A stretch of DNA of 31,475 nt from a virus (IMGVR_UViG_3300024354_000050:1-31475), one strand, 5' to 3'. Numbered from the stretch's first letter, positions 24,041 through 31,475 are shown. Notes: a model not told the origin generated them from the sequence alone. Program-made: numbers and translations.

Positions 24041-24060
24041 AGGCTATAAACGGAGGTCAT

Positions 24061-24741
24061 ATGATTATAGGTGTGTGCGGGTTTATTGGTTCGGGCAAAG
24101 ATACTATTGCCGATTATCTGGTTAATTTCCACGAATTTAGAAGAGAAAGTTTTGCTAACACGCTGAAAGATGCTGTGTCAGCAGTATTTGGTTGGGACAG
24201 AACCATGCTGGAAGGGCGCACCAAAGCGGCCCGTGAATGGCGTGAGCAGGTAGATCCTTGGTGGGCAGAACGCTTAGATATGCCTAATCTTACTCCAAGA
24301 TACATATTGCAATATTGGGGTACAGAAGTATGTCGCAAAGGGTTTCACGACGATATTTGGATCGCCAGTTTAGAAAACAAACTACGCAATAGTCCAGACG
24401 ATGTGGTAATTTCGGACTGTAGATTTCCTAACGAAATTAAATCAATTCGCGATGCTGGCGGCATTATTGTATGGGTAAAACGTGGCGAATTACCTGAATG
24501 GTATGATACTGCTGTGCAGGCAAATCAGGGTAATAATGTGGCAATCAACGAGTTAAAAATGAAGAAAATCCATGCTAGTGAAACTAGTTGGGTAGGTACA
24601 GACTTTGATGTAGTATTGGATAATAACGGCAGTATAGACGACTTATACGCTGAAGTTAGAAGTCTGGTGTTAGATCTCCTTGCCGCCACTTCACTCCCTC
24701 GCGGTGTAAAGACCGTTGACAATTTGCACACACAGTTTTAA
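24061..24741 (+). CDS. 1: Deoxynucleoside monophosphate kinase (T4 gp1-like)
   Basis: The protein has 226 residues. The P-loop GFIGSGKD (7-14) at the N-terminus is followed by a DTIADYL helix, and the segments SDCRFPNEI and GGIIVWVKRG are typical of T4 gp1-type dNMP kinases. The enzyme phosphorylates dNMPs (in T4 dGMP, dTMP and hydroxymethyl-dCMP) to diphosphates for phage DNA synthesis in the cytoplasm. Unlike its late neighbours it has a consensus sigma-70 promoter and GGAGG ribosome site, in line with an early metabolic role. Its last 86 bases overlap the convergent HNH-type gene. Confidence 0.92.
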   Translation: MIIGVCGFIGSGKDTIADYLVNFHEFRRESFANTLKDAVSAVFGWDRTMLEGRTKAAREWREQVDPWWAERLDMPNLTPRYILQYWGTEVCRKGFHDDIWIASLENKLRNSPDDVVISDCRFPNEIKSIRDAGGIIVWVKRGELPEWYDTAVQANQGNNVAINELKMKKIHASETSWVGTDFDVVLDNNGSIDDLYAEVRSLVLDLLAATSLPRGVKTVDNLHTQF

Positions 24742-24991
24742 GGTTAGCGGGTCTACAGTTAGTTAAATCTCCGTCTACGTGGAAGACATTAAACACTTCT
24801 TTAAACTTACTTTTGTACCCGCATTTTTCGCAATAATCTTTTTGTCTATAACCTAGTCTGTACCACACAGGCATACCTTGACTAGTGCCGCTGGCACAAC
24901 CATCGCACTTAGTTCTATAATAAGCACGTTTACCCTTGTAATAGTTTATAGCACAGGGTTTCTTTTGACAGATCTTGCATAAAGGTCGCAT
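24656..24991 (-). CDS. Small HNH-type zinc protein / putative homing-like endonuclease
   Basis: The protein has 111 residues. It has three Cys pairs, CKIC near the N-terminus, CDGC, and CEKC paired with CANC, so at least two zinc sites. The segment FNVFHVDGDLTNCRPANLK has the His and Asn spacing of an HNH nuclease core, although the second catalytic His is not obvious. It may be a freestanding HNH endonuclease or a zinc DNA-binding protein. The CKIC motif starts at residue 5, so the ATG at 24991, only 4 bases after a TATAAATA box, must be the true start. The 3' end overlaps the dNMP kinase by 86 bases. Confidence 0.8.
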   Translation of the reverse strand: MRPLCKICQKKPCAINYYKGKRAYYRTKCDGCASGTSQGMPVWYRLGYRQKDYCEKCGYKSKFKEVFNVFHVDGDLTNCRPANLKTVCANCQRSLHREGVKWRQGDLTPDF

Positions 24992-24995
24992 AAAC

Positions 24996-25003
24996 TATTT
25001 ATA
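24996..25003 (-). promoter_or_regulatory. Perfect T4 late promoter box, HNH-type gene
   Basis: The minus-strand sequence is TATAAATA (25003-24996), an exact match to the T4 late consensus, followed by GTTT and the ATG at 24991. There is no room for a leader or Shine-Dalgarno site. Confidence 0.78.
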
Positions 25004-25060
25004 CCACCCCTTTTCGGACCCTTTTCATGGTTGTATAACAGAGCATTTTACCGAATCTCC

Positions 25061-25068
25061 GCTAAATA
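25061..25068 (+). promoter_or_regulatory. Late promoter box for tail sheath gp18
   Basis: GCTAAATA is 41 bases upstream of the gp18 ATG and is followed by GTTAGAGCTT, similar to the gp13 promoter flank. The leader carries AGGAG (25097-25101), 8 bases before the ATG, and a second AAGGA closer in. This fits the high expression expected of the sheath protein. Confidence 0.7.
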
Positions 25069-25109
25069 TTGTTAGAGCTTAAAAGAAGAGCTAATTAGGA
25101 GATAAGGAT

Positions 25110-28100
25110 ATGGCTTTAACTTCCCCAGGCGTACAGGTTTCCGTAATTGACGAAAGTTTTTACACACCTGCTGAACCCGGTACACGCCCACTGTTTATTG
25201 TTGCTTCGGCACAGGACAAAACTAACGGTGCTGGTACAGGTACAGCATCAGGTACACTAGCCGCTAACGCCGGCAAGGTTTATTTAATTACAAGTCAACG
25301 TGATTTAGTTGACACATTTGGCGACCCAACATTCCGTGTTGACGCTAACAACAATCCAATACATGCGGGTGAGTTGAACGAATACGGCCTACAAGCCGCT
25401 TACAGTTATTTAGGTGTAAGTAATAGTGCATTCGTTGTTCGCGCTGACTTAGACTTGGAAAAACTAGTGGCAAGCGCAGACGCTCCAGGCGGTGCACCAG
25501 CAGATGGTACATTCTGGTTAGACAGCGATGCAACTACATATGGTATTTTTGAATGGAACGGTGCTGCCGCTACTTCAACAGGCGGACAGAGTTTTACTAA
25601 CAAAGTTCCAACAATCGTTACAACTGGTACTCCAGCAAACAGCGTTGGTGCAGTTGGTACATACGCAATTTCATACAATGCTGACAACACATCAACTGGC
25701 CACTTGGTAAAAGTTTATTACAAGAGCCAATTTGAAGATGATGGTTCAGTTGGTACAGCAACATGGGTACAGATTGGTTCTAGCGCATGGGCAACAGCTC
25801 ATCCTGTGGTAACTCCAACTGCTACTGTTAGTGCCGCACCATATACTTCAGGCGCTATGACTATTGTAGTAAACGGCGTAACACCTGGATCATCTGTGCC
25901 ATTCTCGGGCGGAACAGCCACAGAAGTAGCAACAGCATTAGATGGACAAGTTCCAGGAGTAGGTGCTCGTGTTGTGAATGGTCAAGTGCATTTATTTGCA
26001 ACTACAAACGATGTTAACAGTATCGAAGTTACCAGCGCAAGTACAAACATTTCTCAACTAGGTATTGTTGCTGGAACATATTATGCTCCAGATTTCAAGA
26101 TTAGTCCGCATACAGACGTTCCATTATGGAAGCGTAATAAGAGCGGAAACATTGCTCGTCCTACAGGTTCTGTATGGATGAAGACAACTGAACCTAACTT
26201 AGGTGCTCGTTGGAGAGTTAAGATTTACAACGGTACTACACAGTTATGGGACGAAGCCAGTGCTCCGTTGTATGCTACTAACCAAGCGGCAAACTACGGT
26301 ATTGACCCAACTAAGGGCGGTATTGGTATTCCTGTTAATTCTGTGTATGTACAATACAATTACGATGAATTTGCACAGCCTTTAGCAGAATTCCGTGTAA
26401 TGCGTAGAGCACGTAGCGGTTCAACAGTAGTTAATACAGTTCAAATTGGTTTAACAACATTAACTTCTGGACAAGATTATGCTATTAGCCTTGGTGCTGG
26501 ACAAGCAGGTAGTGCTACACTAGCGCAAGGTGTTGTAACATTTACTGCATCAGGTGTGGCCGCAACAACAGCCGCAAACATCGCAGCCGCAATTAATAGT
26601 GCTAACATTGGTGCTATTGAAGCCAGCGTAACCTCAGACAACCGTGTTAAGATTGAAAACACAGTTGGTGGCGATATTCGTTTTGCTGACGTTGGCGACA
26701 GCGCAACAGGTGCTTCAGCAGTTGGTAGACTAGGATTTATCAGCGAGAACACTAACGTTTATATTCTAGGCGAATCTGATGCAACATACGAGTATGTTGC
26801 TTCTAACTGGATTCCACGTACATTTGCTGGCACAACACAAAGTTATTTCATTGACACAGCCGCTCCAACTACACTAGTTGCAGACGGCGAACTATGGTAT
26901 AGTTCAGTTGTTGATGAAGTGGATATTATGGTACACGATGGTAGTACTTGGGTAGGTTATGGAAAGGCCGTTGGCGGTTATCCAAACACAGACCCAGCAG
27001 GTCCTATTGTAAGTGCTTCTGAACCAACAATGTTCGCAGATGGCACTACAGAAATCAATGCAGAAGCAGATGGACAACTTTGGATCGACACCAGCGACAT
27101 TGAAAACTATCCAGTAATCAAACGTTGGAACGGTGATACATTGAAGTGGGTAACATTAGACACATCAGATCAAACAACAGAAAACGGCGTATTATTTGCC
27201 GATGCACGTTGGGCAACTAGCGGTGGCGAAATGAACCCTAGCACAATCGCAGACTTATGGAATAGCGATTTCCTAGACTTCGATGCTCCAGATCCTGCAC
27301 TATATCCACGTGGTATGATTCTATTCAACCTACGTCGCAGTGGCTTCAACGTTAAGCGTTTCAAGCGCAATTATGTTGACCTACAAGCAGACAACGGACG
27401 TATGGGCGATGTATCAATGGAAGCCTACTATCCACATCGTTGGGTTACTGAATCTGGTAACCAAGCAGATGGTAGCGGTTCATTTGGACGTCATGCACAG
27501 CGTAAGGTTATTATCCAAGCATTACAAGCATTGGTAAACAGCAACGAAGATATCCGCGATACAGAAGTTCGTTCATTCAACTTAATGGCTTGCCCAGGAT
27601 ATCCAGAGCTAATTGGCGAAATGGTTTCATTGAACTATGACAGAGGTTTAACAACTTTTGTTGTAGGCGATACTCCTCCACGCTTAACTCCAGATGCTAC
27701 AACAATTAACGACTGGGGTAACAACGTTGCTCTAAGTCTACAAGACGATGATAACGGACTTGTAAGTTACGATGAATACTTAGGTGTGTTCTATCCATGG
27801 GGCTTTACAAGTGACAATGCAGGACGCGATATTGCTGTTCCTCCAAGTCACATGATTTGCCGTATGATTGCACTAAGTGACCAAGTAAGTTATCCATGGT
27901 TTGCACCAGCAGGAACACGTCGTGGCGGCATTACTAACGCAACAGCAGTTGGTTATGTAACAGCAGAAGGCGAGTTCCAATCAGTTGCTCTAAATGAAGG
28001 ACAACGTGATACATTGTATAACGTAAAAGTTAACCCAATCACATTCTTCACTGGAGCAGGTTTAGTAAACTTTGGACAGAAGACTCGTGCAAGAAACGCT

Positions 28101-28427
28101 TCTGCCCTAGATAGAATCAACGTAGCACGTTTGGTAATTTACCTACGTAGCCAGTTGAACAAACTTGCTAAACCATACATCTTCGAACCTAATGACAAGA
28201 TCACTAGGGACGAAATCAAGCAACAGGTTGAAAGTCTGTTGTTAGAGTTAGTCGGACAACGTGCTCTATACGACTTCTTAGTTGTTTGTGACGAAAGTAA
28301 CAATACACCTAACAGAATCGATAGAAACGAATTGTATGTAGACATTGCTATTGAACCAGTTAAGGCTGTGGAATTCATTTACATTCCAGTACGCTTGAAG
28401 AATACTGGCGAGATTGCAGGGCTATAA
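25110..28427 (+). CDS. 18: Tail sheath protein (T4 gp18-like), greatly enlarged
   Basis: The protein has 1105 residues; T4 gp18 has 659. The N-terminus (ALTSPGVQVSVIDESFY) and residues from about 720 to the end are the conserved sheath core, including GMILFNLRRSGFNVKRF, VPPSHMICRMIALSD, an FGQKTRARNASALDRINVAR block and the terminal VEFIYIPVRLKNTGEIAGL. In T4 this core forms the contractile sheath ring. Residues about 130-710 are insertions predicted to be beta-rich surface domains, with four repeated modules of the form G-x-x-W-x-(D/T/S) followed by W/Y/H-x-G-x-x-W (near 132, 352, 592 and 654). These probably decorate the outside of the tail. Confidence 0.93.
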   Translation: MALTSPGVQVSVIDESFYTPAEPGTRPLFIVASAQDKTNGAGTGTASGTLAANAGKVYLITSQRDLVDTFGDPTFRVDANNNPIHAGELNEYGLQAAYSYLGVSNSAFVVRADLDLEKLVASADAPGGAPADGTFWLDSDATTYGIFEWNGAAATSTGGQSFTNKVPTIVTTGTPANSVGAVGTYAISYNADNTSTGHLVKVYYKSQFEDDGSVGTATWVQIGSSAWATAHPVVTPTATVSAAPYTSGAMTIVVNGVTPGSSVPFSGGTATEVATALDGQVPGVGARVVNGQVHLFATTNDVNSIEVTSASTNISQLGIVAGTYYAPDFKISPHTDVPLWKRNKSGNIARPTGSVWMKTTEPNLGARWRVKIYNGTTQLWDEASAPLYATNQAANYGIDPTKGGIGIPVNSVYVQYNYDEFAQPLAEFRVMRRARSGSTVVNTVQIGLTTLTSGQDYAISLGAGQAGSATLAQGVVTFTASGVAATTAANIAAAINSANIGAIEASVTSDNRVKIENTVGGDIRFADVGDSATGASAVGRLGFISENTNVYILGESDATYEYVASNWIPRTFAGTTQSYFIDTAAPTTLVADGELWYSSVVDEVDIMVHDGSTWVGYGKAVGGYPNTDPAGPIVSASEPTMFADGTTEINAEADGQLWIDTSDIENYPVIKRWNGDTLKWVTLDTSDQTTENGVLFADARWATSGGEMNPSTIADLWNSDFLDFDAPDPALYPRGMILFNLRRSGFNVKRFKRNYVDLQADNGRMGDVSMEAYYPHRWVTESGNQADGSGSFGRHAQRKVIIQALQALVNSNEDIRDTEVRSFNLMACPGYPELIGEMVSLNYDRGLTTFVVGDTPPRLTPDATTINDWGNNVALSLQDDDNGLVSYDEYLGVFYPWGFTSDNAGRDIAVPPSHMICRMIALSDQVSYPWFAPAGTRRGGITNATAVGYVTAEGEFQSVALNEGQRDTLYNVKVNPITFFTGAGLVNFGQKTRARNASALDRINVARLVIYLRSQLNKLAKPYIFEPNDKITRDEIKQQVESLLLELVGQRALYDFLVVCDESNNTPNRIDRNELYVDIAIEPVKAVEFIYIPVRLKNTGEIAGL
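25500..27190 (+). repeat. Four Trp-Gly modules in the sheath insertion
   Basis: Four degenerate protein-level modules start near residues 132 (GTFWLDSDATTYGIFEWNG), 352 (GSVWMKTTEPN, ending VKIYNGTTQLW), 592 (GELWYSS, ending MVHDGSTWVGYG) and 654 (GQLWIDTSDIEN, ending IKRWNGDTLKWV). DNA similarity is low. A related module occurs in gp14 (371-396). I infer small beta-hairpin domains, possibly sugar-binding or decorative. Confidence 0.55.
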
Positions 28428-28433
28428 GGCTAA

Positions 28434-28441
28434 GATAAATA
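28434..28441 (+). promoter_or_regulatory. Late promoter box for tail tube gp19
   Basis: GATAAATA begins 6 bases after the gp18 stop and is followed by a 20-base leader containing AGGAG (28447-28451). It would give gp19 its own late transcript in addition to read-through from gp18. Confidence 0.68.
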
Positions 28442-28461
28442 ATTACAGGAGATTATAGAGA

Positions 28462-29082
28462 ATGTCTATTTCAACACTAAGCAGATTATCGGTGCCCTTA
28501 GCCAGTGACCAGTCAGCAAGCTCTCAAGGCTTGTTGATGCCTAAACTGTCTTACAGATTCAGAATTTCATTTGAGAATTTTGGGGTATCAACACCAACAA
28601 CAAACTTAACCAAGCAAGTTGTTGAAGCAAAACGTCCAGAAGTAACATTTGATTCTGTAGAATTACCAGTGTACAACAGCCGTGTTTACATGGCTGGTAA
28701 ACACAAGTGGAACCCAATCACATGCAAATTGCGTGACGATGCCACAGGTGAAGTGCAAAAGTTAGTCGGTGAGCAACTACAGAAACAATTTGACTTTTTT
28801 GAACAAAGTTCGGCAGCATCTGGTATTGACTATAAGTTTACTACTAGATTAGAAATGTTGGACGGTGGTAACGGTGCTAACGTTCCTACAGTTTTAGAAA
28901 CTTGGGAAATTTATGGATGCTTCTTAACAACAGCATCTTATGGTACTGTAAACTACGGTAGTAACGACGCAGTAACTATTGATTTAACTATTCAGTACGA
29001 TAACGCAATCCAGAGCCCACAAGGCACTGGCGTTGGTACAGCAGTAGGAAGAGCTCTAGGAACTCTCGCTACAGGTGGATAA
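28462..29082 (+). CDS. 19: Tail tube protein (T4 gp19-like)
   Basis: The protein has 206 residues; T4 gp19 has 163. The core pattern is that of gp19-type tube subunits: LSYRFRISFENFG, PEVTFDSVELPVYNSRVYMAG and HKWNPITCKLRDD. A C-terminal part follows with LETWEIYGCFLTTASYG and DAVTIDLTIQYDNAI. Hexamers of this protein stack into the inner tube through which DNA passes. It directly follows gp18, as in T4, and is followed by a strong intrinsic terminator. The short Gly/Thr-rich C-terminus is extra relative to T4. Confidence 0.93.
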   Translation: MSISTLSRLSVPLASDQSASSQGLLMPKLSYRFRISFENFGVSTPTTNLTKQVVEAKRPEVTFDSVELPVYNSRVYMAGKHKWNPITCKLRDDATGEVQKLVGEQLQKQFDFFEQSSAASGIDYKFTTRLEMLDGGNGANVPTVLETWEIYGCFLTTASYGTVNYGSNDAVTIDLTIQYDNAIQSPQGTGVGTAVGRALGTLATGG

Positions 29083-29102
29083 TTAGTTCCGGGAGCAATA
29101 TA

Positions 29103-29130
29103 AAAGGACACTTCGGTGTCCTTTTTCTTT
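29103..29130 (+). terminator. Intrinsic terminator after gp19
   Basis: AAAGGACAC (29103-29111) pairs with GTGTCCTTT (29116-29124) around a TTCG tetraloop closed by C-G, then the T-rich tract TTTTTCTTT. It is a textbook hairpin that closes the sheath-tube transcription unit 20 bases after the gp19 stop. Confidence 0.92.
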
Positions 29131-29152
29131 ATCTGCACACTTTTTCTTAGCC

Positions 29153-29160
29153 GATAAATA
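29153..29160 (+). promoter_or_regulatory. Late promoter box for the second tube-like gene
   Basis: GATAAATA lies 22 bases past the gp19 terminator and only 5 bases (ATTAT) before the ATG at 29166. It restarts transcription for the downstream structural and gp4 genes and implies a leaderless mRNA. Confidence 0.7.
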
Positions 29161-29165
29161 ATTAT

Positions 29166-30665
29166 ATGGCAAACATACTCAACGGATTTTTAAACAACGT
29201 AGGACAAGGACTAGGTAACCCTAAAGGTACGCTAGGCGATTTCCAACACGCGGCAAGACTTTATAATAGTCAGGCTATGCGACTTGCTCCCAAAGGCAAG
29301 TGGATGTATCACGTGGTATTCAACATTAATCCACGTGCTTTAGGATCAGCAAAATTTGATATTCAGAAACACGGTACTGCTATCAATATGTTGGTTAAGT
29401 CTATTGATCTTCCTAAGTTTAGAGCTCAGGTTGAAAAGCCAATACAATATAACAGAAAAAGACAAATCCATACTAAGTTAGAATATGATCCAATTAGCGT
29501 TGGATTTCATGATGACAACTTTGGCCTAACAACAAACCTATGGGCTATGTATTATGGTTATTATTTTGCAGACAGTAAACATGGCGGTAGTGCAGGATCA
29601 TCTGCCGCAGGATCATTATTGTCTGGTGTAGGAAATTTAATAGCAGGCTTTATACCTGGAAGCAATGGACTACTAGGCGCAGTTAAAGGATTCCTAGGTA
29701 GCTCAGATGCAGGTGTGCCTGCCGCTTATCAGCGTAATAGTTACAAAGGCTCCGCACTAAACACATATCGTTATGGCCTAGATAATGGTAGCGGTGCTCC
29801 TTTCTTTAGTAGCATTCAAATATTCCAATTAGCAAGACATCAGTATCAGAGTTATACATTAATTAATCCAGTAATTACAAGTTGGAGTCATGACAGTCTT
29901 GCTACCAGCAGTACAGAAGCATCTGGTAACACCATGCAGGTTGCCTATGAAGCAGTTATATATGGTGCCGGCGCAGTTAGTCGTGGCAATCCAAAAGGAT
30001 TTGCTACAGAGTTTTATGATAATCAGCCTAGCCCATTAGGATTATTAGGCGGCGGTGTAACTAGTTTGTTTGGTCAAGGCGGCGTACTTGGTGGCATCGG
30101 TGATATCCTTAGTGATCTCGGACCAGGCGGCAATGGATTCACACTAGGTACACTAATTAAAGGCATTAACGTTTATAACAATGCTAAGAAACTAACTAAA
30201 GAAGGACTACGCGAAGAAGGATTTAGTATTTTTAAATCTGCACTTGGTGCCAGCACAGGAATTGACGTTAGCGGTGTGGCTAATGTATTGTTCCCTAAAA
30301 AGGCAAGTAGTGCGGCTAATGCACCAACTAAAGCACTTGCACCGGTGGCTGCTAGTTCTGGAAAGACAAATGATCAAATGATCAAAACTTTAAATAACAA
30401 TCCAGCGGCAAAGGCAGCAGTAGCACGACAAGCCTTTGCCAATGGGTTTGTTGCAGGATTCGCTACAGGTGTTGCAGTCACAGCCGGAGCAACTGCCGGA
30501 ATCGCAATTACTCCTCAGCAGGCCGCGCAAGCATACGACTCGTTGCCAGCGGCAACAAAAGCACAAGCCGAAGCAGCCGTAATAAAGGCATTAGAAAATA
30601 ATGATCCAACTGTATCAAATATTGCGTCGGCTGCTATAGCAAAACTACCAGGATTTTTAGGATAA
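29166..30665 (+). CDS. Virion structural protein, tail-tube-related (cyanophage-type)
   Basis: The protein has 499 residues. The N-terminus (GNPKGTLGDFQHAARLYN, then RLAPKGKWMYHVVFNINP) and the block VKSIDLPKFRAQVEKPIQYN are those of structural proteins found near gp19 in T4-like cyanophages. LINPVITSWSHDSLA and MQVAYEAVIYGAG (about 232-269) resemble tube-fold strands. Three Gly-rich hydrophobic stretches are inserted: 150-178, 287-330 and 427-448. The last (GFVAGFATGVAVTAGATAGI) looks like a glycine-zipper membrane-type helix. The C-terminus is Ala-rich. It may be a tube-tip, tail or membrane-active component. The start is supported by the conserved N-terminal motif despite the missing Shine-Dalgarno site. 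Confidence 0.78.
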   Translation: MANILNGFLNNVGQGLGNPKGTLGDFQHAARLYNSQAMRLAPKGKWMYHVVFNINPRALGSAKFDIQKHGTAINMLVKSIDLPKFRAQVEKPIQYNRKRQIHTKLEYDPISVGFHDDNFGLTTNLWAMYYGYYFADSKHGGSAGSSAAGSLLSGVGNLIAGFIPGSNGLLGAVKGFLGSSDAGVPAAYQRNSYKGSALNTYRYGLDNGSGAPFFSSIQIFQLARHQYQSYTLINPVITSWSHDSLATSSTEASGNTMQVAYEAVIYGAGAVSRGNPKGFATEFYDNQPSPLGLLGGGVTSLFGQGGVLGGIGDILSDLGPGGNGFTLGTLIKGINVYNNAKKLTKEGLREEGFSIFKSALGASTGIDVSGVANVLFPKKASSAANAPTKALAPVAASSGKTNDQMIKTLNNNPAAKAAVARQAFANGFVAGFATGVAVTAGATAGIAITPQQAAQAYDSLPAATKAQAEAAVIKALENNDPTVSNIASAAIAKLPGFLG

Positions 30666-30667
30666 TC

Positions 30668-31051
30668 ATGTCAAACATATCACAGAGCAGTAACTTACCG
30701 CAAACAGAGCAAACAGATTCCGGTGAAAAAGTAAAATCATTTTTTGATGCTTATTTCATTGAGCCTATTAGTTTTCCAGCAGATCAAATCGATGCCACAG
30801 TTGGCTTCTTTCAAAAAAGAGGCTTTGACGATCTGGCCAGCCAAGCCACTGCTATTGTATTATTACAACAGGCTAAAATAGACGGCGTAAATGTGTTTAC
30901 ATTGTTAGACACACTAAAAGGTCTGGAAGATATTAAACTTAGTGCCGTAGTTGCAGAAGTCCTTAACTATAACAGACAAAAGATATCTACCCTAGGATAT
31001 CGTCAACAAGGTCAAGGCGACTTACTGGAAAGCAGAAACATAGTAGTATAA
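30668..31051 (+). CDS. Conserved small T4-like marine phage protein
   Basis: The protein has 127 residues. After a Ser/Gln-rich disordered start, the folded part has conserved-looking segments: FFDAYFIEPISFPADQIDA, VGFFQKRGFDDLASQATA and DTLKGLEDIKLSAVVAEVL, then NYNRQKISTLGYR. I recognise this pattern from T4-like cyanophage structural regions, without a known function. It is predicted all-helical and soluble. It starts 2 bases after the tube-like gene and is followed 1 base later by gp4, so it is probably a late assembly or virion factor. Confidence 0.8.
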   Translation: MSNISQSSNLPQTEQTDSGEKVKSFFDAYFIEPISFPADQIDATVGFFQKRGFDDLASQATAIVLLQQAKIDGVNVFTLLDTLKGLEDIKLSAVVAEVLNYNRQKISTLGYRQQGQGDLLESRNIVV

Positions 31052-31052
31052 T

Positions 31053-31475
31053 ATGGCCAGCAAGTTTGCACAAGGTAAGTTCGCTTTAAAAAATCCAGAA
31101 AAGTATATGGGTAATAGAACTCCTACCTACAGAAGTAGTTGGGAATGGGCAGTAATGCAGATGTTCGATAATAATCAAGCCATCGAAAAGTGGGGCAGTG
31201 AAGTAGTTAAAGTTCCTTATAGAGATCCTTTAACTGGCAAGCATACTATCTATGTACCAGATTTTTTTGTAGTCTATAATGATAAAAACGGACGTAAACA
31301 CGCAGAAGTCTGGGAAGTTAAACCTGCTAGTCAAGCAGTATTAGAAAAAGTAGGACGTAGTAAAACTAACCAGGCCGCATATATTAAAAATCAAGCCAAG
31401 TGGGCGGCTTGTCGTGCTTGGTGTAAACAGCAGGGTATAATGTTCAGAGTTGTATCGGAAAATGATATTTTCCAT
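31053..31475 (+). CDS. 4: Head completion protein (T4 gp4-like), cut by window edge
   Basis: 141 residues are visible with no stop before the window end; T4 gp4 has about 150, so only a few residues are missing. Matches to gp4 include GKFALKNPEKYMG, PTYRSSWEWAVMQ, KWGSEVVKVPYRDPLTGKH, YVPDFFVVY and NQAKWAACRAWCKQQG. The PD-(D/E)xK nuclease-like residues D70 (in VPDFF) and E88-x-K90 (in EVWEVKP) are in place. gp4 acts with gp50 to finish the DNA-filled head before tail joining. It begins 1 base after the previous stop and so shares the late transcript from 29153. Confidence 0.9.
   Translation, partial: MASKFAQGKFALKNPEKYMGNRTPTYRSSWEWAVMQMFDNNQAIEKWGSEVVKVPYRDPLTGKHTIYVPDFFVVYNDKNGRKHAEVWEVKPASQAVLEKVGRSKTNQAAYIKNQAKWAACRAWCKQQGIMFRVVSENDIFH

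Noticed and set aside
24965-24993. TTGACA followed by GCATAA on the plus strand as a sigma-70 promoter for gp18
   Set aside because: The -10 match is poor, and the sequence codes for the HNH-type zinc motif on the other strand; gp18 has a better late promoter at 25061.
1-31475. tRNA genes, CRISPR array, insertion sequence, attachment site or integrase
   Set aside because: I found no cloverleaf-like segment ending in CCA-type acceptor, no regular spaced repeats, no transposase or integrase motif and no terminal inverted repeats.

Overview
The window is part of the genome of a T4-like (contractile-tailed) bacteriophage. The evidence is a set of recognisable T4-type structural proteins: neck proteins gp13 and gp14, tail-sheath terminator gp15, sheath gp18, tail tube gp19 and head-completion protein gp4. 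There are also T4-type late promoter boxes (xxTAAATA), tight gene packing and an AT-rich composition. The accessory content (flavin-dependent halogenases, many 2-oxoglutarate (2OG)/Fe(II) oxygenases, a QueC-like protein, large adhesins) points to a marine myovirus of the cyanophage/pelagiphage type. No photosynthesis gene or tRNA is visible, so the host cannot be named.

Layout. (1) 1-7307, minus strand: a compact operon behind its own late promoter. It holds two 2OG oxygenases, a small Cys protein, an unknown protein and four tandem flavin-dependent halogenase genes, the last cut by the window edge. (2) 7324-15049, minus strand: gp14 and gp15, then a Nudix hydrolase, three 2OG-type oxygenases, an SGNH-type hydrolase and three more 2OG-type oxygenases. 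The whole run looks like read-through from the gp14 late promoter. (3) 15055-21845, plus strand: a self-contained late unit made of a divergent late promoter, a small fibre-associated protein, a 1901-residue tail fibre, a LamG-like protein and a strong intrinsic terminator. (4) 21778-22838, minus strand: QueC-like protein and a methyltransferase-like protein. (5) 22839-24741, plus strand: gp13, a small phage protein and dNMP kinase (gp1), the last with a host sigma-70 promoter. (6) 24656-25003, minus strand: small HNH-type zinc protein. (7) 25061-31475, plus strand: gp18, gp19, terminator, a second tube-like structural protein, a small conserved protein and gp4 (cut by the edge).

How it fits together. 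Most of the window is late virion-assembly DNA. The unusual part is the minus-strand island of at least 12 predicted oxidative enzymes (eight 2OG/Fe(II) oxygenases and four halogenases) placed directly behind two neck genes and expressed from late promoters. That placement fits enzymes made during particle assembly, possibly acting on virion proteins or on a late host or surface substrate, but the substrate is unknown. A second theme is promoter architecture. Two intergenic regions carry back-to-back late boxes, and four genes start only 4-7 bases after the late box, which implies leaderless or nearly leaderless late mRNAs.
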